64,000 bases of DNA from OFTM10 sp964196195 (lineage in GTDB: Bacteria > Actinomycetota > Acidimicrobiia > Acidimicrobiales > Aldehydirespiratoraceae), in the NCBI GenBank assembly GCA_964196195.1, contig CAXMSE010000079.1, forward strand, positions 62,001 to 126,000, read 5' to 3'. Of the stretch, positions 34,336 through 42,452 are shown piece by piece. The stretch's first letter is position 1. Each line of letters opens with the position of its first letter. A program made the position numbers and the translations under genes. The notes below the pieces were generated by a model. It was not told where the DNA came from, did not search any database, and worked only from the letters and a program-made list of their open reading frames with translations.

Positions 34336-34865
34336 GCGCTCTTCTCGCCGCCGCTTCTGCCGATGCCGACATCTACGTCGCCCAAAACGTCTTCTTCGGG
34401 GTGATCGCGATCACGATGATCTGGGCCGCGTTGAGGGTGGTCACCACCTCCAACGTGGTTCACGCCGCCCTTTGGCTGGTGGTTGTGCTCGCGGGAGTGG
34501 CCGTGCAGTTCATCTTCCTCGGTGCCGAGTTCGTGGCCGTCACCCAAGTGCTCGTCTACATCGGTGCCGTGATCGTCTTGTTCCTCTTCGGTGTGATGCT
34601 CACCCGTGCCTCGATGGGTGACGACGAATCGGTCGCGCGAGAGAAGCGGGCCATGGCCGCCATCACCGGCGTGCTGCTCTTCGCAGTGATGGCTGTGGCC
34701 CTCGTCGACTCCTTCGAAGATGTCCGTCTCGTGATCGACGAGCCCCAGTCCACCACCCTGGTGAGCGACTCGATCTTCTCCCAGTACATCGTGCCGTTCG
34801 AGGCGGTGTCGGTGCTCCTGCTCGCCGCCCTCATCGGGGCCATCGTCGTGGCGCGGAGGGACTGA
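34332..34865 (+). CDS. nuoJ: NADH-quinone oxidoreductase subunit J (cluster 2)
   Basis: A 177-residue membrane subunit with five helices and 'VTQVLVYIGAVIVLFLFGVM' in the third. Shorter than the cluster 1 copy by a reduced loop between helices four and five. The ATG overlaps the nuoI stop by four bases; longer frames lie within nuoI. Confidence 0.94.
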   Translation: MSALLAAASADADIYVAQNVFFGVIAITMIWAALRVVTTSNVVHAALWLVVVLAGVAVQFIFLGAEFVAVTQVLVYIGAVIVLFLFGVMLTRASMGDDESVAREKRAMAAITGVLLFAVMAVALVDSFEDVRLVIDEPQSTTLVSDSIFSQYIVPFEAVSVLLLAALIGAIVVARRD

Positions 34866-34866
34866 G

Positions 34867-35166
34867 ATGCTTCTCAACCAGTTCCTGCTGCTCGCTGCGG
34901 TCCTGTTCTGTATCGGTGTCTACGGCGTCCTCGTTCGCAAGAACGCCATGCTCGTGTTGATGTCGGTCGAGTTGATCCTCAACGCCGTCAACATCAACCT
35001 CGTCGCCTTCGGAGCCCTACAAGATGATGTCGGTGGCTCCGTCTTCGCCCTGTTCACGATCGCGGTTGCTGCTGCCGAAGTCGGCATCGGTCTCGCCATC
35101 GTCTTGCTCATGTACCGCAACCGCCGCAGCATCGACCTCTCCGAGGCCGACATGCTGAAGGGCTGA
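34867..35166 (+). CDS. nuoK: NADH-quinone oxidoreductase subunit K (cluster 2)
   Basis: A 99-residue subunit with three transmembrane helices and conserved Glu in 'VLMSVELILNAVN' and 'AVAAAEVGIGLAIV'. It starts one base after the nuoJ stop. The tail 'DLSEADMLKG' is typical of NuoK. Confidence 0.96.
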   Translation: MLLNQFLLLAAVLFCIGVYGVLVRKNAMLVLMSVELILNAVNINLVAFGALQDDVGGSVFALFTIAVAAAEVGIGLAIVLLMYRNRRSIDLSEADMLKG

Positions 35167-35173
35167 GGTCGCC

Positions 35174-37558
35174 GTGACTCTCTCTGTTCTTGCTGCTGAA
35201 GCCGTCTCCGGGGGTTCGAGCGTCGTTCACGACGCCAACTGGTTCCTCGAAAACGCCTGGCTCGTGCCCTTGTTGCCGGCGATCTCGTTCCTGCTGATCC
35301 TCTTCTTCGGCAAGCGCATGCCCAAGCAGGGAGCCGAGATCGGCATTGCCGCGGTCGGGCTCTCGTTTGTGCTGGCAGTAATCACCGGGTTCGCCTGGCT
35401 CGATCATCGCGAGAATTTCGAGGTGCCCGGCGCCGAGGAGCACGCCCTGGTGGTGGAGGCCGACGGGTCGGAAGGGTCAGACGATCTCACCCTCACTGCG
35501 GCCCTTGCCCAACAAGACGGTGAAGAGGGCGATCACGCCGAAACCGACGAGCACGCGGAAGACGCTGGCGAGGGCCACGAGGCGAGCAACCCCTATGTGG
35601 CGGTTCAAAACTCCACCCAGTGGTTCCAGTCGGGCGGGATCGAATTCAACGCCGGCATCCTGGTCGACGGCTTGTCGGTGATGATGCTCTTCGTGGTGTC
35701 GCTGGTGTCGCTGCTGGTGCACATCTACTCCACCGACTATGTGGGCGGCGACCGCCGTTACACCCATTTCTTCGCCTTCTTGTCGTTGTTCACCGCCGCG
35801 ATGCTCTTCTTCGTGCTGAGCGACAATCTGATCCAGATGATCGTTGGTTGGGAGTTGGTGGGCGTCTGCTCCTTTGTGCTCATCGGCCATTGGTGGGAGG
35901 AGAAGGCCAACTCCGACGCTGCCCTCAAGGCCTTCCTCACCAACCGTGTCGGCGATATCGGTCTCCTGGTCGGCATGATCACCCTGTTCTTCGCGGCGGG
36001 CGGTGGCGTCACCTTCGACACGGTCACCATCAACTCCGAGATCGTCGCCGGCAATGTCGGCCACACCGCACTCGTTGTGGCTGCGGCCAGTCTGATGGCT
36101 GCGGTGATGTCGAAGTCCGGCCAGTTCGTTCTCCACACGTGGCTGCCCGATGCCATGGCGGGACCCACGCCGGTATCGGCGCTCATCCATGCCGCCACCA
36201 TGGTGGTGGCCGGCATCTTCATGGTGGCCCGGCTCTACCCCGTATTCTTCGAGGGCATGCAGATCGGTGGGTCGAGCATCAACCTGCTGGCTACGGTGGG
36301 CGCGATCACCCTCGTGTTCGGTGGCCTGCTCGCCTTCGTGCAAGACGACATCAAGAAGGTGCTCGCCTATTCCACGGTGAGCCAGCTCGGCTATATGGCG
36401 ATGGCTCTCGGTGTCGGCGCCTGGACCGCGGCGGTGTTCCACCTCTTCACCCACGCCTTCTTCAAGGCCAACCTCTTCCTCGGGTCGGGATCGGTGGCTC
36501 ACTCGGTGCACAGCTTCGACATGAAGAAGGACATGGGAGGCATGAAGAAGTTCATGCCCAGGACCTACGTCACCTTCATCATCGGCTCACTCGCTCTCGC
36601 GGGCGTCTTCCCCTTGGCGGGCTTCTGGTCGAAGGACGAGATCCTCGTTGGCACCGGTGGCTGGGGCCTGTTCGGAGGCACCGGCGGCAACGGCGCGTAC
36701 ACCTTCCATCTCACCATGGGCATGATCGGCGCCGGTCTCACCGCGGCCTACATGACCCGATGCATCTACCTCACCTTCCACGGTGAATACCGAGGTGGGC
36801 ATCACGACGACGCCCACGCCGAGGATGCCGACCACGACCATGCCCAGGGGCATGGCGACCCCCAAGAGTCGGGCCCGCGGATCCTGGTGCCCCTCTACGT
36901 GTTGTCGGGCTTCGCCATCTTGGCCGGGCTCCTCAATCTGCCCAGCGGATTCCAGCTCGTCCCCGACTCCTGGCAGGAGCGCTTCGGTCACTTCATCGAG
37001 CCAGCCGGTGCGTCCTATTTCCCAGTGATCAGCCATGGCGGGCCCAGCTGGTCCCTCGCGATCATCTCGAGCGTCATCGCCATCGGCGGTGGCCTGTTCG
37101 CCTTCTACTACTACTTCGTGCGTGTCGATCGCATGAGCAAGCAGCTCGGCGAATCGCTCACCGGCCTACCCGACGGGCTCACCAGCACCAACAGCCTCGC
37201 CCGAGTCGGCCACAAGGTGCTGGTGGAGAAGTACTACCTAGATCATCTCTACACCGGGGTCATCACCGGCTTCACCAAGGGTCCCCTCGCCCGCGCCGCC
37301 TACTGGGTCAACCAGAATGTCATCGACCGCGCCATCGACACCACCGGCACCGCATCGGTGGCCACTGGCCGCCTGATCTACGAAAAGATCGACCAGGGCA
37401 CCATCGACCGAACCATCGACGGCGTTGGCAGGGCATCCGACGCCTCCGGCCAGGGTCTGCGCCACATCAACTCCGGCAAGATCCAGAACTACGCCGCCAT
37501 CCTCTTCGCCGGCGCGGCCATCCTCGCCGGCGCCTTCATCATCATCCTCGCTTTCTAG
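35174..37558 (+). CDS. nuoL: NADH-quinone oxidoreductase subunit L (cluster 2), with acidic and His-rich loops
   Basis: A 794-residue antiporter-like subunit. Core motifs are 'GWELVGVCSFVLIGHW', 'WLPDAMAGPTPVSALIHAAT' and 'LAYSTVSQLGYM'. Two extra loops stand out: residues ~84-150, rich in Glu, Asp and His ('HAETDEHAEDAGEGHE'), and residues ~535-565, rich in His and Asp ('HHDDAHAEDADHDHAQGHG'). The second lies at the same place as the coiled-coil insert of the cluster 1 NuoL but is unrelated to it. Such His/Asp runs could bind metal ions, which is inference. GTG start 8 nt after nuoK. Confidence 0.95.
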   Translation: MTLSVLAAEAVSGGSSVVHDANWFLENAWLVPLLPAISFLLILFFGKRMPKQGAEIGIAAVGLSFVLAVITGFAWLDHRENFEVPGAEEHALVVEADGSEGSDDLTLTAALAQQDGEEGDHAETDEHAEDAGEGHEASNPYVAVQNSTQWFQSGGIEFNAGILVDGLSVMMLFVVSLVSLLVHIYSTDYVGGDRRYTHFFAFLSLFTAAMLFFVLSDNLIQMIVGWELVGVCSFVLIGHWWEEKANSDAALKAFLTNRVGDIGLLVGMITLFFAAGGGVTFDTVTINSEIVAGNVGHTALVVAAASLMAAVMSKSGQFVLHTWLPDAMAGPTPVSALIHAATMVVAGIFMVARLYPVFFEGMQIGGSSINLLATVGAITLVFGGLLAFVQDDIKKVLAYSTVSQLGYMAMALGVGAWTAAVFHLFTHAFFKANLFLGSGSVAHSVHSFDMKKDMGGMKKFMPRTYVTFIIGSLALAGVFPLAGFWSKDEILVGTGGWGLFGGTGGNGAYTFHLTMGMIGAGLTAAYMTRCIYLTFHGEYRGGHHDDAHAEDADHDHAQGHGDPQESGPRILVPLYVLSGFAILAGLLNLPSGFQLVPDSWQERFGHFIEPAGASYFPVISHGGPSWSLAIISSVIAIGGGLFAFYYYFVRVDRMSKQLGESLTGLPDGLTSTNSLARVGHKVLVEKYYLDHLYTGVITGFTKGPLARAAYWVNQNVIDRAIDTTGTASVATGRLIYEKIDQGTIDRTIDGVGRASDASGQGLRHINSGKIQNYAAILFAGAAILAGAFIIILAF

Positions 37559-37605
37559 ATCCATCCTGATTTCAAATTTCTGACTGGTAACCGGGAACAA
37601 CACAC

Positions 37606-39210
37606 ATGACCGATTTCCTCAACGACTGGGGCCTCACCGCCATCACATTCGTGCCGCTCGCCGGCGCGCTGGTGATGATGCTCATCCCACGAGACAAAGA
37701 GGGGACCCACAAGCAGATCTCGCTGGGCGCCTCGCTGTTGGCGCTCGCCCTTGGCGTGGTGCTCCTCTTCGACTTCGACTACGGCTCGGCGGGAACGCTG
37801 CAGTACGTCACCGACGAGAAGTGGATCGAGGTCATCAATTCGCGATACATCCTCGGCCTCGATGGGATGTCGCTGCCCCTGATTGCACTCACGGTGTTGG
37901 TGATGCCGCTGGTGTTCATTTATTCGTTGAACCACATCCCTGAACCGGGCAACGGCAAGGCCTTCCTCATATTGATGCTCATCCTCGAGACGGGCATGAT
38001 CGGCACTTTCGTCGCTCAGGACCTCATCTTGTTCTTCGTCTTCTTCGAGGTCGTCCTGCTCCCGATGTTCTTCATGATCGCGGTGTGGGGTGGCCCAAAC
38101 CGTCGCTACGCATCGCTGAAGTTCTTCCTGTTCACCCTCTTCGGCTCAGCCGTGATGCTGCTCGGTTTCCTCGCCCTGTTCTTCTTGTCGAAGGACGCCA
38201 CCACCGGCGAGTTACTGCGCACCTTCGACATGAGGGTCCTCACCGATGCGGCTGGCGCAGGAATCGTGAGATCCTCCCAGCTGCTCATCTTCGGCGCCAT
38301 GTTCCTCGGGTTCGGTATCAAGGTCCCCCTGTTCCCGTTCCACACGTGGCTCCCCGACGCCCACACCGAAGCACCCACCCAGGGATCGGTGATCCTGGCT
38401 GCGATCCTGCTGAAGCTCGGCACCTACGGCTTCATCCGCATCGCCATCCCGATGCTGCCCGAAGCGGCCGAAGCGTGGGCTCCTTGGATCGGTCTCGTCG
38501 CAGTGATCGGAATCATCTACGGCGCACTCGGATGCCTGGCCCAGACCGACATGAAACGCCTGATCGCGTTCTCCTCGGTGGCCCACATGGGATTCGTGAT
38601 GCTCGGAATCGCCACCCTCACCGACTTCGGCATCAACGCCGCCATCTTCGGCATGGTCGCCCACGGCCTGATCACCGGCATGCTCTTCTTCGTGGCCGGT
38701 TCGGTGAAGGAGCGTTACCACACCCTCGAGATCGGTCGCCTGGGCGGCATGCTCGTGCAGGCCCCCCATCTCGGCTGGATCCTCGGCTTCATCACGATGG
38801 CCTCGCTCGGTCTGCCCGGCTTGGCCGGCTTCTGGGGCGAGTTCCCCGCGATCCTGGCCACGTATCAGCCCGCCAACGGCCTCCCGGAGGAGACATTCCG
38901 CACCTTCATGGTGATAGCCGCGGTGGGCACCGTTCTCGCGGCTGGCTATCTGCTCTGGCTCCTCCAACGCACTGCCATGGGTGAGCCGTCAGAGGAATTC
39001 GCCGACGACCCCAACATCACCGATGTGACCCGCATCGAATGGATCGCCTGGACGCCTCTGCTTGCGCTCATCCTCGTCTTCGGTGTGGCCCCCGGGCTCA
39101 TCTTCGAGATCACCGATCCGGCCGTCATCGAGTCGCTCAACAACTGCTTGCAGCTCCCGGCGGGCTGCGAGGGTGTGGCTGAAGCCACCCAGGCCGCGTT
39201 CGGGGGCTGA
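37606..39210 (+). CDS. nuoM: NADH-quinone oxidoreductase subunit M (cluster 2)
   Basis: A 534-residue antiporter-like subunit. Motifs are 'FFEVVLLPMFFMIAVWGG', 'HTWLPDAHTEAPTQGSVILA' and 'MKRLIAFSSVAHMGFVMLG'. It follows nuoL by 47 bases, the largest gap in this cluster, with an AT-rich stretch before the ATG. The C-terminal region has two Cys in 'NNCLQLPAGC', unusual for NuoM. Confidence 0.95.
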   Translation: MTDFLNDWGLTAITFVPLAGALVMMLIPRDKEGTHKQISLGASLLALALGVVLLFDFDYGSAGTLQYVTDEKWIEVINSRYILGLDGMSLPLIALTVLVMPLVFIYSLNHIPEPGNGKAFLILMLILETGMIGTFVAQDLILFFVFFEVVLLPMFFMIAVWGGPNRRYASLKFFLFTLFGSAVMLLGFLALFFLSKDATTGELLRTFDMRVLTDAAGAGIVRSSQLLIFGAMFLGFGIKVPLFPFHTWLPDAHTEAPTQGSVILAAILLKLGTYGFIRIAIPMLPEAAEAWAPWIGLVAVIGIIYGALGCLAQTDMKRLIAFSSVAHMGFVMLGIATLTDFGINAAIFGMVAHGLITGMLFFVAGSVKERYHTLEIGRLGGMLVQAPHLGWILGFITMASLGLPGLAGFWGEFPAILATYQPANGLPEETFRTFMVIAAVGTVLAAGYLLWLLQRTAMGEPSEEFADDPNITDVTRIEWIAWTPLLALILVFGVAPGLIFEITDPAVIESLNNCLQLPAGCEGVAEATQAAFGG

Positions 39211-39216
39211 TCCAAC

Positions 39217-40725
39217 ATGCTCGCCCTGCTCGCCCAGCAAGTCCCAGACTTTGTCCGGCCGGACATCGACTGGCACGCGGCTGCCCCGGAGCTCACTCTC
39301 CTGGCCTTTGGCGCGCTCGTCACCCTGATGGACATCGTGTGGCTGGAGAAGGGGCGCAAGGTCACCGCCATCGTGGCCTCCATCGGACTTCTCGCCACCA
39401 TGGTTCCCATCGTCACCCTGGCGGTCGACGGTGCCGATCGGGCGATGTTCGACGGGGCGTTCGTCGTCGACGACTATGCCCTGATCATGAAGGCCGTGTT
39501 CGTCCTCGCCGGCTATGTGGTGATCCTGCTCAGCACCAACTACATCGCTGAGGGCGACTACTGGGAGAACGAATACTACGGACTCCTGTTGAGCTCGATT
39601 CTCGGCATGATCCTCATGGCCTCGGCCCGCGACCTGATCACGATCTTCGTGGCCCTCGAGCTGCTGTCGATACCCGCCTACATGTTGGCCACCTGGCGAA
39701 AGCGCGACCTCAAGAGCAATGAGGCGGGCATGAAGTACTACCTGATGGGTGTCTTCGCCTCCTCGATCATGCTCTACGGCATGTCCCTGCTCTACGGGGG
39801 CTCGGGTTCTACCCTGCTCACCGACATCAACGAGTCGGTCAGCGGACCCGGTGATCCGTCGGCGGTGGTGGTGCTCGGCATCATTTTTGTGATCGTCGGT
39901 TTCGCGTTCAAGGTTTCGGCGGTGCCCTTCCACACCTGGGCCCCCGACACCTACGAGGGTGCCCCCACCCCGGTCACCGCCTTCCTCTCGGTGGCATCGA
40001 AGGCAGCCGGGTTCGTCGCCCTGATGAACATGCTGTTCGTTGGCTTCTTCGGCCGCGACGATGTCTACGAGCCGGTGATCTGGATCCTGGCCGCGCTCTC
40101 CATGACCGTCGGCAATCTCATTGCTCTGCGCCAGACCAACATGGTGCGCATGCTCGCCTACTCAGGCGTAGCCCAAGCCGGCTACATGCTCGCCCCGCTG
40201 GCGGTTGCGAGCGACGTTCCCGACTCTGCTCTCGCCGCCACGGTGGGCTATCTCGTCATCTATGCCGCGATGAACCTCGGCGCCTTCGCCGTGGTGATTG
40301 CGGTGGCCCGCAAGACCCGAACAGCGGAGATCGACGACTATCGCGGCCTCTTCCAGTGGGCACCCGGCCTCACCGTGGCCATGACGGTGTTCCTCTTCGC
40401 CCTGGCCGGAATTCCCCCGCTCGGCGGCTGGTGGGCCAAGTTCCGAATCATGGGCGCGGTGATCGAGGCCAACACCACCGCCGGCGTGGTGATGGGGATC
40501 TTCGTGGCCGTCAACTCGGTGATAGCGCTCTACTACTACGCCCGGGTCGGCGTGAAGATGTGGGCTGAGCCCGCTCCCGAAGGCGACACCGCTCCGGTGC
40601 GGATTCCAGTGTCCATTGCCTCGGCTCTAGTGCTCACTGCCGGGGCCACCATCGCCTTCGGTGTGCTGCCGGGTCTGGTCGGTGAGGTCACCAAGGTGAG
40701 TCTGCTCGCCGGGGTCGGCGGCTGA
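39217..40725 (+). CDS. nuoN: NADH-quinone oxidoreductase subunit N (cluster 2)
   Basis: A 502-residue antiporter-like subunit with 'FVALELLSIPAYMLATWRK', 'FHTWAPDTYEGAPTPVTAF' and 'MVRMLAYSGVAQAGYML'. It starts 6 nt after nuoM and closes the 11-subunit set. No nuoE, nuoF or nuoG paralogue follows; the next gene is a MidA-type methyltransferase. Confidence 0.95.
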   Translation: MLALLAQQVPDFVRPDIDWHAAAPELTLLAFGALVTLMDIVWLEKGRKVTAIVASIGLLATMVPIVTLAVDGADRAMFDGAFVVDDYALIMKAVFVLAGYVVILLSTNYIAEGDYWENEYYGLLLSSILGMILMASARDLITIFVALELLSIPAYMLATWRKRDLKSNEAGMKYYLMGVFASSIMLYGMSLLYGGSGSTLLTDINESVSGPGDPSAVVVLGIIFVIVGFAFKVSAVPFHTWAPDTYEGAPTPVTAFLSVASKAAGFVALMNMLFVGFFGRDDVYEPVIWILAALSMTVGNLIALRQTNMVRMLAYSGVAQAGYMLAPLAVASDVPDSALAATVGYLVIYAAMNLGAFAVVIAVARKTRTAEIDDYRGLFQWAPGLTVAMTVFLFALAGIPPLGGWWAKFRIMGAVIEANTTAGVVMGIFVAVNSVIALYYYARVGVKMWAEPAPEGDTAPVRIPVSIASALVLTAGATIAFGVLPGLVGEVTKVSLLAGVGG

Positions 40726-40732
40726 GTAGTCG

Positions 40733-41779
40733 ATGAACGGCGCGCTGCTCCCTGATCGGCTGCGGCGCCAGATCGCCGAAACGGGCCCGATGTCGGTGTC
40801 GGCCTTCGTCGACGCGGCTCTCTACGACCCGACCGACGGGTTCTACACCTCTGGTGGCAGAGCCGGGCGCCGGGGCGATTTCCTCACCGCTCCGGAGGTG
40901 GGCCCTCTCTTCGGAGCCGTCATCGCCCGAGCCCTCGACACCTGGTGGGAGGCCGCGGGACGCCAAGATCGCTTCGATGTGGTGGAGTATGGAGCCGGGC
41001 CCGGTGCCCTCGCCCGTTCGGTGCTGGCGGCCGAGCCGGCCTGCCTTGTAGCGGAGGCGCTCACCTGGACGATGGTGGAACGGTCTGAATCCCAGCGCAC
41101 CCAACACCTCGTCCACCGGGTGGTCACAAGTGTTGCCGAATTGGCTGCCGATGCGGCTGATGCCTCCGTCGTCCTTGCCAACGAACTCCTCGACAACCTG
41201 CCCTTCGACATAGTCGAGCTCACCGCCGATGGCTGGCACGAACTGGTGGTCGACGTCGGCCCCGATGAACGGTTCGTCGAGCAGCTTGGTCGCCCGGTCG
41301 AGCCGCCCACAGTGCCGGAGGACACCGCCATCGGCGCCCGCCTTCCGGTTCAGGAAGCGGCGCGCGAGTGGGTTGGAGAGATGCACCGCCGCCACCCCGG
41401 TGCTCGCGTCGTGGTGTTCGACTATTGCGCCACCAGCGCCGAGCTCATCGACCGCGGGCCGGGCTGGCTCCGATCGTTTCGCCACCACGACGATGCTCGG
41501 CGATGGCTCGACGACCCCGGTTCGGCCGATATCACCAGCGACGTCGACCTGGATCAGCTGCAGCTGCGTCATGAGGCGGATTCGGTGCGTTCTCAAGCCG
41601 GGTTCCTGAAGGCTCACGGAATCGATGATCTGGTGGAGGAGGGTCGGACTGCTTGGGCCGAAGGAGCTCATCGCAGCGATCTTCCGGCCATTCGGGGCCG
41701 GAGCCGGATAGTCGAGGCCGAGGCACTGCTCGATATGGCAGGGATGGGTGCGTTCTCGGTGCTGGAGTGGTGTCCCTAG
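40733..41779 (+). CDS. MidA/NDUFAF7-type SAM-dependent methyltransferase
   Basis: A 348-residue methyltransferase of the DUF185 family. Family marks are 'MSVSAFVDAALYDPTDGFY', 'GRRGDFLTAPEVGPLFG' and the SAM-binding 'VVEYGAGPGALA', with the Asn-Glu-Leu-Leu-Asp motif 'LANELLDNLPFD'. The mitochondrial member NDUFAF7 dimethylates an Arg of the 49-kDa subunit (NuoD homologue) during complex I assembly. This gene starts 7 nt after nuoN of cluster 2, and both NuoD proteins of the window carry the equivalent Arg (Arg73 and Arg47). A role in complex I maturation is therefore likely, but it is inferred. Confidence 0.88.
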   Translation: MNGALLPDRLRRQIAETGPMSVSAFVDAALYDPTDGFYTSGGRAGRRGDFLTAPEVGPLFGAVIARALDTWWEAAGRQDRFDVVEYGAGPGALARSVLAAEPACLVAEALTWTMVERSESQRTQHLVHRVVTSVAELAADAADASVVLANELLDNLPFDIVELTADGWHELVVDVGPDERFVEQLGRPVEPPTVPEDTAIGARLPVQEAAREWVGEMHRRHPGARVVVFDYCATSAELIDRGPGWLRSFRHHDDARRWLDDPGSADITSDVDLDQLQLRHEADSVRSQAGFLKAHGIDDLVEEGRTAWAEGAHRSDLPAIRGRSRIVEAEALLDMAGMGAFSVLEWCP

Positions 41780-41803
41780 AGCGGCTGGCCCCCAAGCGGC
41801 GCC

Positions 41804-41809
41804 TACACT
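41804..41809 (+). promoter_or_regulatory. -10 box TACACT of a leaderless promoter
   Basis: TACACT ends 7 nt before the ATG at 41817, and no Shine-Dalgarno is present. This supports the ATG at 41817 as the start of the TetR gene. Confidence 0.55.
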
Positions 41810-41816
41810 CCATGCC

Positions 41817-42452
41817 ATGGCCGTCACGGAGCGTGTGCCTCTCACCCGTCATCGGGTCGCCGGGGCGGCGCTCGACCTGATCGACGCCCAGGGGCTCGAT
41901 GGATTGAGTATGCGCAAGCTCGGGGTATCGCTCGGGGTTGAGGCGATGTCGCTCTACAACCATGTGTCCAGCAAGGACGACCTACTCCTGGCCGTCACCG
42001 ATGAGCTGTACGTGAAGATCTTGGTGAGCTATGGCGAGCCGGCCGGCGATTGGCGGGTCAAGGCCCGTCGGATGGCTGCCGGCTATGTCCACATCGCAGG
42101 TGAGCACCCCAACGCGATCCCTCTCCTCGTGGAGCGACCGGTGTCCACCCCCCGAGGCCAGGAGTTCATGAGCAGGGTGGTGGGGATATTCGACGATGCC
42201 ACCGACGATATGCGCCTCGCAGCCCTGGCCTTCTCGGTGGCGTCGAGCTGGGTCGTCGGCACCCTGGTGCAGGAACAGAACATGGTGCGCCAGCTCGCGG
42301 TGGATGCCACGGCCTCCGCACCCGAGCTTGAAGATCCCACCATGGCCCGCTTCCGGGAAGCGTACGCAAGCCTCTTGTCGAGTGAGGAACGAGTGGTTGA
42401 CGGGCTCGAGGCGGTGCTCGACGGTATCGAGCGCCGCTACTTCTCGGCCTGA
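41817..42452 (+). CDS. TetR/AcrR family transcriptional regulator
   Basis: A 211-residue one-component regulator. The N-terminal helix-turn-helix includes 'LSMRKLGVSLGVEAMSLYNHV' split over about residues 33-53, followed by 'SSKDDLLLAV'. The rest is an all-helical ligand-binding and dimerisation domain of the tetracycline-repressor C-terminal type. It overlaps the 3' end of the convergent DUF4349 gene by 16 bases. Targets and ligand unknown. Confidence 0.9.
   Translation: MAVTERVPLTRHRVAGAALDLIDAQGLDGLSMRKLGVSLGVEAMSLYNHVSSKDDLLLAVTDELYVKILVSYGEPAGDWRVKARRMAAGYVHIAGEHPNAIPLLVERPVSTPRGQEFMSRVVGIFDDATDDMRLAALAFSVASSWVVGTLVQEQNMVRQLAVDATASAPELEDPTMARFREAYASLLSSEERVVDGLEAVLDGIERRYFSA

Noticed and set aside
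11471..40725. Second nuo cluster as an assembly duplicate of the first
   Set aside because: Gene content differs (no nuoEFG), all paralogues differ in length and key residues, and flanking genes are different.
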